Below, piece after piece: positions 16,950 through 25,670 of a stretch of DNA of 64,000 bases. Origin of the DNA: Pedobacter yulinensis (GTDB lineage Bacteria; Bacteroidota; Bacteroidia; Sphingobacteriales; Sphingobacteriaceae); NCBI RefSeq assembly GCF_003029735.1, contig NZ_KZ686269.1, positions 930,001 to 994,000 on the forward strand, written 5' to 3'. The stretch's first letter is position 1. Each line of letters begins with the position of its first letter. Below the pieces are notes generated by a model, which was not told the origin of the DNA, searched no databases, and saw only the letters and a program-made list of their open reading frames with translations. The position numbers and the translations under genes were made by a program.

Positions 16950-18862
16950 TGAAAATCCGGATCTTAACGCTGCTCCTGTCTGTTACTGCCCTGCACGCTG
17001 CTGCTCAATACGCTGTTGACCAGATACCTGCCGCACTGAAAACCCGCGCCAACGCCGTAATTCGCGATATGGAAACAACCGTCGACATGCGCGCGCCGAA
17101 TGATGTGGGAACCCGGGTAAGAAAGGTGCTTACGGTACTGAATAAAAACGGCCGCGAACACGCCCGGCTGGTGCTCATGTACAGCAAAAATTCCAGTATT
17201 AAATATGTGCGCGGGCAGATCCTGAACGAATTCGGGATCCCGAAAGCTAAATTCAACCTGTCTGACTTTGAAGACGAAAGCGCGGTTGACGGCGGCACGC
17301 TGTTCAGCGACTCCCGCTTGAAACACTTCCTTCCAAACGAGGATGTCTACCCTTATACCGTTATTTACGAATACGAGGAACGCGAACGGCAAAACCTGGT
17401 GCTGCCACAGTGGCTCCCGAACCCGGGTTTTGACATTTCAGTTGAGAAAAGCCAGTTTACCTTCCTGGCCAGAGCCGAAGACACTTTTCGCATCAATGCC
17501 CTCAATTTTGCCGGCAAACCGGTTGAAGAACTCAACGATAAACAAAAAAAATTGACCTGGAGCGCTGCAGGCCTGCCTGCGGTGCGCGCAGAAGCTTACG
17601 GCCCCCACCCCGAAAGTTTCCGCCCGAGTGTGCGGATCGCTGCCGACAAATTTTACTACCATGGTTTTACCGGCAAATACAGCAATTGGGAAGAGTTGGG
17701 TGGCTGGCTGTATGAGAACTTTCTGAAGAGCCGGCGAAAACTGTCCCCTTACACAGAAGGCCTGGTAGCCGACATGGTGAAAGACCTGCCAGACGAGAAG
17801 GCCAAGGCCAGGAAACTGTACCAGTACATGCAGCAAAAGATGCGGTATATCAGTGTACAGATCGGCGTAGGTGGTTTCCAGCCAATTCCCGCGGCAGAGG
17901 TTGACCAGATGGCTTACGGCGATTGTAAAGGTCTCGTTAATTACATGCAGGCGCTGCTGGATGTGGCGGGCATCGAGTCCTATTACTGCGTTGTCAGTGC
18001 TGGGAACTATAAAAAGAGCCTGATACCGAATTTCCCGGGTGTGGAACAGGGAAATCATGTGATTCTGTGCCTGCCGCTCAAAGGCGACACCACCTGGCTG
18101 GAATGCACCAGCCAGAAAGCGCCTTTTGGTTTCCTTGGCGACTTTACCGACGACCGGACCGTCCTGGCCTGTACGCCGGGCGGCGGCAAACTGTTGCGTA
18201 CGCCGAAGCTAACCGCTGCGCAAAACACCCAGTTGCGCACGGCTAATTTTAAGGTGGCTGAAAACGGCACCATGACCGGTTCGGTCGAAACAGCCTTTGC
18301 CGGCAGCCAGTATGATGCGCACCTGACTATAGCCAATATGCAGGATAAGGAGCGCCTCGAAAAGCTGAAAGAACAGTATGATGTGGACAACATCGAACTG
18401 AACGACATTCGCTTTAGCACAAAGGAAGGTACCGGACCTGTCTTCGTGGAAAACTTTAACTGCACCCTTCCGCTCTATGCAACAGGCAGCACAGACAACA
18501 TTTACCTGCCAGTCAACCCGTTTAACAGGCAAAACAGCATCCCTGATCTGCGTACCCGGACCATGCCCCTGTACCTGAACCGCGGATATACCGATGTCGA
18601 CTCTATTGTTTACCATATTCCGGCGGCCTGGCAAATGAAGGTCAAGCCGGCAGACCAGACCATAGAAACGAAATTCGGCACCTACAAGGTCACGATCGTT
18701 CAAAGCGGAAGCCAACTGATCTTTAAGCGCACCATGCAGATGAACGAAGGAAACTTTTTAGCTTCTGATTACGAAAGCTTTAGCCAGTTTATAAGCAAGA
18801 TAGCTGAACTGGACCGGAGCCGTGCCATTTTTACAAAAGGCCAGTCGGGTTCAGGAAAGTAG
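16949..18862 (+). CDS. DUF3857 / transglutaminase-like secreted protein with intact catalytic triad
   Basis: A 637-residue protein with a signal peptide (KIRILTLLLSVTALHAAAQ), DUF3857 region (about 40-260) and transglutaminase core. Cys326 lies in MAYGDCKGLVNYM, His370 in QGNHVILCLP, and an acidic Glu385 in TWLECTSQ. This gives a Cys-His-Glu/Asp arrangement consistent with cysteine protease or transpeptidase activity in the periplasm; the substrate is unknown. The second half is a beta-rich C-terminal domain. It overlaps the preceding paralogue by one base. Its last 12 bases overlap the end of a small convergent membrane-protein gene. Confidence 0.88.
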   Translation: MKIRILTLLLSVTALHAAAQYAVDQIPAALKTRANAVIRDMETTVDMRAPNDVGTRVRKVLTVLNKNGREHARLVLMYSKNSSIKYVRGQILNEFGIPKAKFNLSDFEDESAVDGGTLFSDSRLKHFLPNEDVYPYTVIYEYEERERQNLVLPQWLPNPGFDISVEKSQFTFLARAEDTFRINALNFAGKPVEELNDKQKKLTWSAAGLPAVRAEAYGPHPESFRPSVRIAADKFYYHGFTGKYSNWEELGGWLYENFLKSRRKLSPYTEGLVADMVKDLPDEKAKARKLYQYMQQKMRYISVQIGVGGFQPIPAAEVDQMAYGDCKGLVNYMQALLDVAGIESYYCVVSAGNYKKSLIPNFPGVEQGNHVILCLPLKGDTTWLECTSQKAPFGFLGDFTDDRTVLACTPGGGKLLRTPKLTAAQNTQLRTANFKVAENGTMTGSVETAFAGSQYDAHLTIANMQDKERLEKLKEQYDVDNIELNDIRFSTKEGTGPVFVENFNCTLPLYATGSTDNIYLPVNPFNRQNSIPDLRTRTMPLYLNRGYTDVDSIVYHIPAAWQMKVKPADQTIETKFGTYKVTIVQSGSQLIFKRTMQMNEGNFLASDYESFSQFISKIAELDRSRAIFTKGQSGSGK

Positions 18863-19003
18863 AAGGATACCCAGCGCAATGCCAATGACCATAACCAGGT
18901 ACATCAGGATCTCGGTTTTGGCGAACTTGCTGTATTTTCTCCAGAACGAATCGTCTGCTTGCGGGCGTGTTTTCATTTCTTCGATAAGTGGTTCAGCAGA
19001 CAT
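18851..19003 (-). CDS. 50-residue single-pass membrane protein
   Basis: A small ORF reading MSAEPLIEEMKTRPQADDSF, then WRKYSKFAKT, then a hydrophobic helix EILMYLVMVIGIALGILLLS to the stop TGA. A Shine-Dalgarno-like CAGGAGA precedes the ATG by 6 bases. It has an acidic/basic cytosolic head and a C-terminal membrane helix (tail-anchored type). It lies 33 bases after the thioredoxin-like gene in the same direction and overlaps the convergent DUF3857 gene by 12 bases. Not recognised as a named family. Composition, ribosome-binding site and position support it as a real gene. Confidence 0.68.
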   Translation of the reverse strand: MSAEPLIEEMKTRPQADDSFWRKYSKFAKTEILMYLVMVIGIALGILLLS

Positions 19004-19036
19004 GTAAGTCTCCTGCCCCTGGTTTCTGTCAAAAAC

Positions 19037-19585
19037 TCAACTGATCTTTGCCAGGATATTTTCTACATAACGGTTGGTAAGCGGCTTCTTCAGTTCGGGA
19101 TTGTCGTCAATATCACCGATATACTTGATCTCGTACTGCGAGCCCTTTCTCTGCAGAATGACCGCTTCGGGCGTGTGCCTGATGCCGAACAGGTACGAAT
19201 ACTTGAACGCCCGGTCTGCCAGGTAGGGAAAGCGGATATTTTTGGCGCGCACCCATTCTTTCATTTTAGGCATGGCATCAAGCGGGTACTTAATGGGGTC
19301 GTCGCCGTAAGGTGCAATGGCAACCACGGGAAAACCCTTCTTCTTAAAACGGTTATCTAGCGCAATGATGCGGTCCTTGTACTTGATGCAGTGATCGCAG
19401 CTATTCGACATGAAGACGATAATGAAGCCCTTTGCACCTTTCTGGGCATTCAGGCTAAACAACCGATCGTCGGTGCCCATCAGTTCAATATTACCGATAA
19501 AGTCGCCGGCCCGAAGGGCCTTTTGTGCCTGAACCAACAGCGTGCTGCAGGCCAGGGCAATCATGAAAAAGATTTTCCTTGTCAT
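19037..19585 (-). CDS. Secreted thioredoxin-fold (AhpC/TSA or TlpA-like) protein
   Basis: A 182-residue periplasmic redoxin. It has a signal peptide (TRKIFFMIALACSTLLVQAQ), a thioredoxin active site Cys63-Asp-His-Cys66 (SNSCDHCIKY), and a cis-Pro loop near RHTPEAVIL. The GD-L--GNIEL start and VVAIAPYGDDP stretch are typical of TlpA/peroxiredoxin-like proteins. It probably acts as an envelope thiol reductase or oxidoreductase. It lies eight bases after the NlpC/P60 lipoprotein gene, in the mutS-led run. Confidence 0.87.
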   Translation of the reverse strand: MTRKIFFMIALACSTLLVQAQKALRAGDFIGNIELMGTDDRLFSLNAQKGAKGFIIVFMSNSCDHCIKYKDRIIALDNRFKKKGFPVVAIAPYGDDPIKYPLDAMPKMKEWVRAKNIRFPYLADRAFKYSYLFGIRHTPEAVILQRKGSQYEIKYIGDIDDNPELKKPLTNRYVENILAKIS

Positions 19586-19592
19586 CTCTTTA

Positions 19593-20099
19593 TTATCTAT
19601 TAACTGGTCCCCCGCCTGTAAAGGCGTTCTGATAAGCCGGCAAATTGAGGTCGTCTACAACGACCCCGCGGGTCGTCGAGGCATGCACAAAAAAGCCATT
19701 GTTCAGGTACACGCCGACATGGTCTACATCTTTACCGCCAAACGAAAAAAAGACAAGGTCGCCCTCTTTTAAATGAGAAGGTGACTTCCGGTTGATGACG
19801 CCGGCCTGGTCCCTGGAGCGCCGCGGCAGCTCCTTGCCGTAAATCTGTTTCTGCAGCAGGTAGGCAAATCCCGAACAGTCGACCCCGCTTTTGTCCAGTC
19901 CGCCAAGCCGGTAACGTACACCGGTCCAGTGATTAATAAAACGATAAAGTTCCTTATTATCGATCCTGGCCATGGCATCAGCTGCGAGCGCTGCCCGCGT
20001 ATTAGAGGTTACCGGCTGTCTCCTGGCCCCGCATGAGGCAAGAAACAGCAGCAACAACAGGAAAATGGCAGATCGGGTGCGGCTTTCGGAAAAGGTCAT
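19593..20099 (-). CDS. NlpC/P60 family cell-wall hydrolase lipoprotein
   Basis: A 168-residue lipoprotein. The signal ends in LFLASCGAR with lipobox Cys23. The papain-like NlpC/P60 domain has the catalytic Cys75 in GVDCSGFAYLL, His127 in DHVGVYLNNG and a third polar residue, His139, in FFVHAST. Members cleave gamma-D-Glu-diaminopimelate or related peptidoglycan stem bonds. It starts eight bases after mutS stops, so it is probably co-transcribed with mutS and the redoxin gene. Full length for the family's single-domain members. Confidence 0.92.
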   Translation of the reverse strand: MTFSESRTRSAIFLLLLLFLASCGARRQPVTSNTRAALAADAMARIDNKELYRFINHWTGVRYRLGGLDKSGVDCSGFAYLLQKQIYGKELPRRSRDQAGVINRKSPSHLKEGDLVFFSFGGKDVDHVGVYLNNGFFVHASTTRGVVVDDLNLPAYQNAFTGGGPVNR

Positions 20100-20107
20100 T
20101 CGCGTTG

Positions 20108-22717
20108 TCAGGTTTTAATGAGGCGCTGGATCTCGTCGAGCTTCAGCAAGGCCTCTACCGGTGTTAACGCATTTACGTCAAGATTATTGAGGCTGTCGCG
20201 GATTTTGATCAGTACGGGATCATCTACCGTAAACATTTGCAGCTGGTAAGCCTGGTTCTGGACTTTTTTAATGCTGTCTTTGATGCTTTGCCCTTCGGTA
20301 CGGTCTATTTCCAATTTTTTAAGGATCTCGCCGGCACGCTGCACAAGACGCGGCGGCATCCCGGCCATTTTTGCTACATGAATACCAAAGCTGTGTTCGC
20401 TGCCACCGGGTACAAGTTTGCGCAGAAAAATGACCTTGTTGCCCATTTCCTTGACCGACACATTGAAGTTTTTGATGCGCGGCATGGTCGCCGAGAGCTC
20501 ATTCAGCTCATGGTAATGGGTTGCAAAAAGGGTCTTGGGCCGCACGTGTGCCTGCTGGTGCAGGAACTCTGCTATGGCCCAGGCAATTGATATACCGTCA
20601 TAAGTGCTCGTACCACGCCCAATCTCATCCAGCAGGATGAGGCTGTTGTCTGAAATGTTGTTCAGGATGCTGGCCGTTTCATTCATCTCGACCATAAACG
20701 TACTCTCGCCCGACGACAGGTTGTCGGAAGCGCCGACACGCGTAAATATTTTGTCGGTCAGACCAACGGCTGCCGCTTTGGCCGGAACAAAGCAGCCCAT
20801 CTGTGCCATCAGCACGATCAGGCCCGTTTGCCTGAGCAGGGCAGACTTACCGGCCATGTTCGGCCCGGTAATAATGATGATCTGCTGTGACTCGTTGTCG
20901 AGGTAAACATCGTTCGTGATGTACTCCTCGCCCGCCGGCAGCCGCTTTTCAATAACCGGGTGCCGGCCGCCTTTAATGTCGAGCACCTTGCTGCCGGTTA
21001 CCACAGGCTTTACGTAGTGATTTTTTTCTGCCAGGCAGGCAAAACACAGCAGGCAGTCAAGCCGCGCCGTTAACAGGGCATTTTGCTGTACCGGTTTAAT
21101 GAACCGGGCAGCATCTTGCAGTAATTTTGCATAAAGGCGCTGCTCAATCTGCTGGATCTTTTCTTCCGCACCCAGGATCTGGTCTTCATATTCCTTCAGT
21201 TCTGGTGTAATGTAACGCTCGGCATTGACCAGCGTCTGTTTACGGATCCAGCTGTCGGGAACCTTGTCCTTATGCGTATGTGTTACCTCCAGGTAATAAC
21301 CGAACACATTGTTAAAGGCAATTTTAAGCGATGGAATACCCGTGCTCTCAGCCTCTCGTTTCTGCAGTTCGACCAGGTAATCTTTACCTCCGAATGCGAT
21401 CTTGCGCAACTTGTCCAGGTCTTCATCTACCCCGTCTGCAATTACATTCCCTTTGATCAGCAAGGCAGGCGGATCGTCCTGCAATTCCCGCCCGATCTGC
21501 TGGTGCAGCGCGCTGCAGGGATCAAGTGCCTTTGCAAATTTACCAAGAAACGCATGCTCGTGATCGGCCAGCAAAGCTTTGATGTCTTCGATGCACTGCA
21601 GCGACCGTTTAAGCTGTACCAGCTCCCTCGGACCGGCTTTCTGCAGACCAACCTTTGAAATGAGGCGTTCCAGATCGCCGATCTGTCGGATGCGGCCGAT
21701 CAGGTCTTCCCTCAGTCCGCTATGCTGCACAAAATAATCTACGATCTCCAGCCGCTCTGTAATTGGCTGCAGTTCTTTAAGTGGCATCACAATCCAGCGC
21801 TGCAGCATGCGTGCGCCCATAGGCGTAACGGTCTGATCGAGTACATCGAACAGGGTAACGGCGTTGTCATTGGCACTGCTGATGAGCTCCAGGTTGCGGA
21901 TGGTGAACCGGTCAAGCCACATGTACCGGTCTTCTTCGATCCGCGTCAGCGCGGTCACGTGCTGCAGGTTACGATGCTCGGTCTCGCCCAGGTAATGCAG
22001 GGCAACTCCAGCGGCCACAATGCCGGCCTGCAGTTTTTCAATGCCAAAGCCCTTTAATGAATTCACATCAAAGTGCCGGGTCAGTACTTCGTTGGCATAA
22101 TCGGTGGTAAAGGGCCACTCGTCCATGCCGAACGTGTAAAACTTATCGCCGAATGCTTCCAAAAAATGCGCGCGCCTGGATTTCTGAAAAATAACCTCAT
22201 TGGGTTTGAAACCCTGAAGCAGCTTGTCTATATATGCCGTACTGCCCTGTGCAAGCAGGAACTCGCCGGTAGAAATATCAATAAAGGAAACGCCCGCCTG
22301 CGTTTTATCAAAAAATACACAGGCCAGGTAGTTGTTGCTTTTTTGATTGATGATGTTGTCGCTGTACGCTACCCCCGGCGTAACCAGTTCAGTTACGCCC
22401 CGTTTTACAATGGTCTTGGTTGTTTTGGGATCTTCAAGCTGGTCGCAGATCGCTACACGCTGGCCCGCGCGAACCAATTTTGACAAATAGTTGTCAAGGG
22501 AGTGATGCGGAAAACCGGCCAGCTCGATGTGCGTGGCCGCCCCATTGGCCCGCCTGGTCAGCACGATCCCAAGTATCTGGGCGGTTTTTACTGCGTCTTC
22601 GCCGAAGGTCTCATAAAAGTCGCCGACACGGAACAGCAGCAGCGCGCCGGGATACTTCGCCTTGATGGCATTGTATTGCTGCATTAAAGGCGTCTCTTTT
22701 GTCGTGCTCTTTGCCAA
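20108..22717 (-). CDS. mutS: DNA mismatch repair protein MutS
   Basis: An 869-residue mismatch sensor. The N-terminal domain has the mismatch-wedging GDFYETFGEDA (Phe-x-Glu). The connector, lever and clamp regions follow, then the ATPase with Walker A GPNMAGKSALLRQ, the DEIGRGTSTYDG Walker B/D-loop and the FATHYHEL motif. The C-terminal helix-turn-helix dimerisation region is present, so the protein is complete. The reading frame begins with TTG at 22717 (giving MAKSTTKETPLMQQYN, the N-terminus expected for Bacteroidota MutS); the first ATG is at 22684. It leads the mutS-nlpC-redoxin run and lies about 100 bases after mqnA. Confidence 0.97.
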   Translation of the reverse strand: MAKSTTKETPLMQQYNAIKAKYPGALLLFRVGDFYETFGEDAVKTAQILGIVLTRRANGAATHIELAGFPHHSLDNYLSKLVRAGQRVAICDQLEDPKTTKTIVKRGVTELVTPGVAYSDNIINQKSNNYLACVFFDKTQAGVSFIDISTGEFLLAQGSTAYIDKLLQGFKPNEVIFQKSRRAHFLEAFGDKFYTFGMDEWPFTTDYANEVLTRHFDVNSLKGFGIEKLQAGIVAAGVALHYLGETEHRNLQHVTALTRIEEDRYMWLDRFTIRNLELISSANDNAVTLFDVLDQTVTPMGARMLQRWIVMPLKELQPITERLEIVDYFVQHSGLREDLIGRIRQIGDLERLISKVGLQKAGPRELVQLKRSLQCIEDIKALLADHEHAFLGKFAKALDPCSALHQQIGRELQDDPPALLIKGNVIADGVDEDLDKLRKIAFGGKDYLVELQKREAESTGIPSLKIAFNNVFGYYLEVTHTHKDKVPDSWIRKQTLVNAERYITPELKEYEDQILGAEEKIQQIEQRLYAKLLQDAARFIKPVQQNALLTARLDCLLCFACLAEKNHYVKPVVTGSKVLDIKGGRHPVIEKRLPAGEEYITNDVYLDNESQQIIIITGPNMAGKSALLRQTGLIVLMAQMGCFVPAKAAAVGLTDKIFTRVGASDNLSSGESTFMVEMNETASILNNISDNSLILLDEIGRGTSTYDGISIAWAIAEFLHQQAHVRPKTLFATHYHELNELSATMPRIKNFNVSVKEMGNKVIFLRKLVPGGSEHSFGIHVAKMAGMPPRLVQRAGEILKKLEIDRTEGQSIKDSIKKVQNQAYQLQMFTVDDPVLIKIRDSLNNLDVNALTPVEALLKLDEIQRLIKT

Positions 22718-22814
22718 AATATATGCGTTTACGAAAACCCTAAAGATAGCGTCAAAAATCTGTTCAGACCCTTAATGTGGAAAATTTGAAGGGTTATCAA
22801 CGATTTACACCGGC

Positions 22815-23543
22815 TCAGTCATCCAACTGCCTGATGTATTCCAGGAAGCGGCCCATGGCTTCCCGCTTTCCGTTGGTCAGGTTAAAATCGAGCTTGTGCA
22901 TCAGGTAGTCATGCTTGTCGAAGCCGGGGTAGTCTGGCAGCGCAGTGATCACCTCCTTGCGGTGATCAAGACCATACTTCAATGCCGCATTGAATGCTGC
23001 TTTAAAGCTGGCATCGATATCGCGGTTTGCGATCCACGCCGCGTATAAGAACGGTAGGCCCGTAAAAGCTTTCCATTCCCGGCCCAGGTCATACGCATAG
23101 GCATGGTTACCGGCCTGGCCGAATGTGCGGTCACCAATGAGTACCATGGCGTCGGCCGGCGTATCGCCGTTAACGAGGCGTACCTCCTGTTTCCAGTAAA
23201 ATCTGAGCAGCACCCGGGCAAGCTGGTTAGAGGTGCGCGAATGGCTGTCTAGCCGCAGGGTCCTGATCTGCTCAACCGGCACCTTGCTAAAAATAAAGAC
23301 TGAATTCACCGCTCCATCAGAGCCAATGCAATAGTCGGCAACAATGTTGGCTTCAGGCACCAGCGGGAAAACTGCGACCGGGACCAGACCGATATCTACT
23401 TGTCTGCCAATCAGTTTGGCGGCGCAATCTGAAGGGATATCCAGTTGCAGGTCCATGTCATCGAGAATGGCTGCGCGTTGAAGGCCGTATATGAAAGGTT
23501 TTGTATTCGTATAGGATACTGCAGAGATGCGGATTTTTTCCAA
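22815..23543 (-). CDS. mqnA: Chorismate dehydratase MqnA (futalosine menaquinone pathway)
   Basis: A 242-residue enzyme that converts chorismate to 3-[(1-carboxyvinyl)oxy]benzoate, the first step of the futalosine route to menaquinone. The N-terminus IRISAVSYTNTKPFIYGL and the segments PSDCAAKLIGRQVDIGLVPV, DSHSRTSNQLARVLL and LIGDRTF are characteristic. The only in-frame start giving the conserved N-terminus is TTG at 23543; the next ATG is about 30 residues in. It follows a histidine phosphatase gene by seven bases, and mqnE is upstream in the same run. Confidence 0.94.
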   Translation of the reverse strand: MEKIRISAVSYTNTKPFIYGLQRAAILDDMDLQLDIPSDCAAKLIGRQVDIGLVPVAVFPLVPEANIVADYCIGSDGAVNSVFIFSKVPVEQIRTLRLDSHSRTSNQLARVLLRFYWKQEVRLVNGDTPADAMVLIGDRTFGQAGNHAYAYDLGREWKAFTGLPFLYAAWIANRDIDASFKAAFNAALKYGLDHRKEVITALPDYPGFDKHDYLMHKLDFNLTNGKREAMGRFLEYIRQLDD

Positions 23544-23550
23544 AGGTATA

Positions 23551-24174
23551 TTAAGGTGTTAAAAGTTGAAGGTGATCGCTGTTGTTTGGATCAATGATGT
23601 CATATTTCCCACCGCTCAGCGACACCCGGTAAAGAATGGTGTTGGCATGGGCAAACTCGGCCATCTGGTTCAGCGGTTTGCCAGACAGCAGGCAAAGCAG
23701 GATACGCAGCGCGCGTCCGTGCATGCAAACCAGCACGGTCTTTTCTTCGGCAGCGGCAGCGATGGTCTGCAGGGCTTCCTGCAGACGGCCGGCAACTTCC
23801 TGCGGACTTTCGCCACCCTTCAGCCGCGCATCGTAATTTCCATTTAGCCACTCTTCGACCAGCTGCCTGAATACTTCCCTCGCTTCCTCGGTATTTGGCT
23901 GTCCCTCCCATTCGCCCCAGGCCAGCTCATCCAGTCCGGAAAGCTGCTGCCAGGGAATGCCTGCGTCAATAAATGCCTGTACCGTCTGGTGCGTGCGTTT
24001 CAGGGTCGACGTATATACCTTGTCGAAAGGCACATTTTTGTAGGTATCGAAAAAAGCCTTCGCCTGGGCACGCCCGGTGTCGTTCAGATCAGCGTCGATT
24101 CCCCTGCCCTGCACAATGCCGAGCCGGTTCAGTTCGGTCTCGCCGTGCCTGATGATGTAAAGTTCTTTATCCAT
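23551..24174 (-). CDS. Histidine phosphatase superfamily protein (phosphoglycerate mutase-like)
   Basis: A 207-residue branch-1 histidine phosphatase. It has the catalytic RHGET at residues 9-13 (His10), the second-helix Arg in STLKRTHQTVQ, and the second His in VLVCMHGRALRILL. A DELAWGEWEGQ segment and LKGGESPQEV are typical of cofactor-independent phosphatases of the CobC/GpmB type. The substrate is unknown. It sits between mqnE (five bases upstream) and mqnA (seven bases downstream), so it is almost certainly co-transcribed with menaquinone biosynthesis genes, though no phosphatase step is known in that pathway. Confidence 0.9.
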   Translation of the reverse strand: MDKELYIIRHGETELNRLGIVQGRGIDADLNDTGRAQAKAFFDTYKNVPFDKVYTSTLKRTHQTVQAFIDAGIPWQQLSGLDELAWGEWEGQPNTEEAREVFRQLVEEWLNGNYDARLKGGESPQEVAGRLQEALQTIAAAAEEKTVLVCMHGRALRILLCLLSGKPLNQMAEFAHANTILYRVSLSGGKYDIIDPNNSDHLQLLTP

Positions 24175-24179
24175 GAATG

Positions 24180-25373
24180 TCAGTTAATGACCGGCAGCTT
24201 GTAATACTGCGGCTTTGGCTCATCGTCAAAAACATAGTCTGAATAATCGGTAACTACGTTGTAAAGGGTATCGCGTTCAATTGGCCGCCGGTTTACCTGT
24301 TTGATCAGGTTGGCCAGGTCGCGGGTGCTCATGGCCGGGGTCTGCTCTTCGGCACCGGCCATTGAATAAATTTTGGTCGTATCGTCAAGCGTGCCGTCAA
24401 TGTCATCCACGCCGAAGTTGAGCGACAATTGCGCCGTTTCGCGGCTTATCATGGCCCAATACGCTTTGATGTGCTCAAAATTGTCAAGATAGATGCGCGC
24501 AATGGCATAGTTTCGCAGGTCTTCGATCACAGAAACCTCGGGTACATTTTCCATCTGGTTGTTCTGGTTGCGAAACTTGAGGGGAATAAAAGCCTGAAAA
24601 CCGCCGGTTTCGTCCTGCAGCTGGCGCAGGCGCTCCATATGGTCTATGCGGTGCCAGAACGCCTCGATGTGCCCGTATAACATGGTTGCGTTTGAACGCA
24701 TGCCCAGGCTGTGCGCCTGTTTATGAATATCGAGCCATTGTTCGGCGTTGCATTTGTCGTGGGCAATTTTTTCGCGCACCTCGGGGTGGAAAATTTCTGC
24801 ACCGCCACCGGGCATCGAATCGAGACCTGCTTCTTTCAGGTACTTCATACCCTCATAATGGCTCAGTTTGGCCTTTTTGAAGATGTAAAAATACTCGACC
24901 GGCGTAAGCGCTTTGATGTGCAGTTCCGGGCGGTGCGCCTTGGCCCGGCGAAAAAACTCGGCATAAAAATCCAGGTTCTGCTTGGGAACCACGCCACCCG
25001 TGATGTGCACTTCGGTGACCGGCTCGTCATCATATTTTTTCAGCGTTTCGATCATCGCGTCAACGCTCATTTCCCAGCCTTCATCGCGCTGTTTAAGCAG
25101 GCGTGAATACGAGCAGAATTTACAGTCGTACACACAGAGATTGGTGGGTTCGATGTGGAAATTGCGGTTAAAATAGGTGTTGTCGCCGTGTTTCTGCTCG
25201 CGAATGTAATTGGCAAGGATACCCAGGTAAGCCAGTTCACCGTGCTCGTACAGGTAAACGCCTTCTTCTGCACTGATCCGCTCGCCCCCTGCGACCTTTT
25301 TGGCAATGATTTTTAACGTTTCATCAAGATTCGGATCCTGAACCAGTTGAGATAATGTGGTTACTGAAGACAT
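24180..25373 (-). CDS. mqnE: Aminofutalosine synthase MqnE (radical SAM)
   Basis: A 397-residue radical SAM enzyme that joins the MqnA product to SAM-derived adenosine to make aminofutalosine. The cluster motif CVYDCKFC (Cys80, 84, 87, spacing CxxxCxxC) is followed by SYSRLLKQ. TEVHITGGVVP, IKALTPVEYFYI, DSMPGGGAEIF and RSNATMLYGHIE distinguish MqnE from its relative MqnC. Start ATG 25373 was chosen over an in-frame TTG 24 bases upstream. It is first in the mqnE-phosphatase-mqnA run. The remaining pathway genes (mqnB/C/D) are not in this window. Confidence 0.95.
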   Translation of the reverse strand: MSSVTTLSQLVQDPNLDETLKIIAKKVAGGERISAEEGVYLYEHGELAYLGILANYIREQKHGDNTYFNRNFHIEPTNLCVYDCKFCSYSRLLKQRDEGWEMSVDAMIETLKKYDDEPVTEVHITGGVVPKQNLDFYAEFFRRAKAHRPELHIKALTPVEYFYIFKKAKLSHYEGMKYLKEAGLDSMPGGGAEIFHPEVREKIAHDKCNAEQWLDIHKQAHSLGMRSNATMLYGHIEAFWHRIDHMERLRQLQDETGGFQAFIPLKFRNQNNQMENVPEVSVIEDLRNYAIARIYLDNFEHIKAYWAMISRETAQLSLNFGVDDIDGTLDDTTKIYSMAGAEEQTPAMSTRDLANLIKQVNRRPIERDTLYNVVTDYSDYVFDDEPKPQYYKLPVIN

Positions 25374-25439
25374 ACTGAAGTGTATTGTACCCGGCAAAAA
25401 TACAATTATCGCGCTGAAAGCCTATCATTTTGTTGTAAG

Positions 25440-25622
25440 CTTGTCATGTTATCCGGATGGGCTGCAAGGGGCCCTTTTTCCAGAAGCACAGTTGTCTGCA
25501 CAGACCTGCGTCATTCCTGCTGTTCGCTGTAGCCCGGCCCTGCCGGGGCTGCCGCTGCCATCAGGGCTGAATGGCCCGGCTTGTGCTGCTGTAAATGGAA
25601 ACCTGCATCCGCCCCGGTAGAC
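25440..25622. other. GC-rich intergenic element with nested inverted repeats
   Basis: A GC-rich block between divergent-in-neighbourhood genes. It contains AGCCCGGC...GCCGGGGCT (25531-25550) and GGGC...GCCC around 25564-25577, besides other short dyads. ORFs across it have unnatural composition, so it is probably a structured or repeated non-coding element. Whether other copies exist in the genome cannot be seen here. Confidence 0.4.
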
Positions 25623-25628
25623 AGGGCA

Positions 25629-25652
25629 TAAAAAAAGCACCTTGCGGTGCTT
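25629..25652 (-). terminator. Terminator of the lipocalin-like lipoprotein gene
   Basis: On the minus strand: stem AAGCACC / GGTGCTT with tetraloop GCAA, followed by a T-run of at least six. It lies about 19 bases after the stop codon at 25671. Confidence 0.88.
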
Positions 25653-25670
25653 CCTGTTTTTGGTCATCTT

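Noticed and set aside
23542..23549. TACCTTTG on the minus strand at the start of mqnA as a promoter
   Set aside because: It overlaps the TTG start codon, so transcription would begin inside the gene; the match is probably chance.
25449..25667. ORFs across the GC-rich block upstream of the lipocalin gene
   Set aside because: Cys/Pro/Gly-rich translation with no natural signal or domain; better explained as non-coding repeated sequence.
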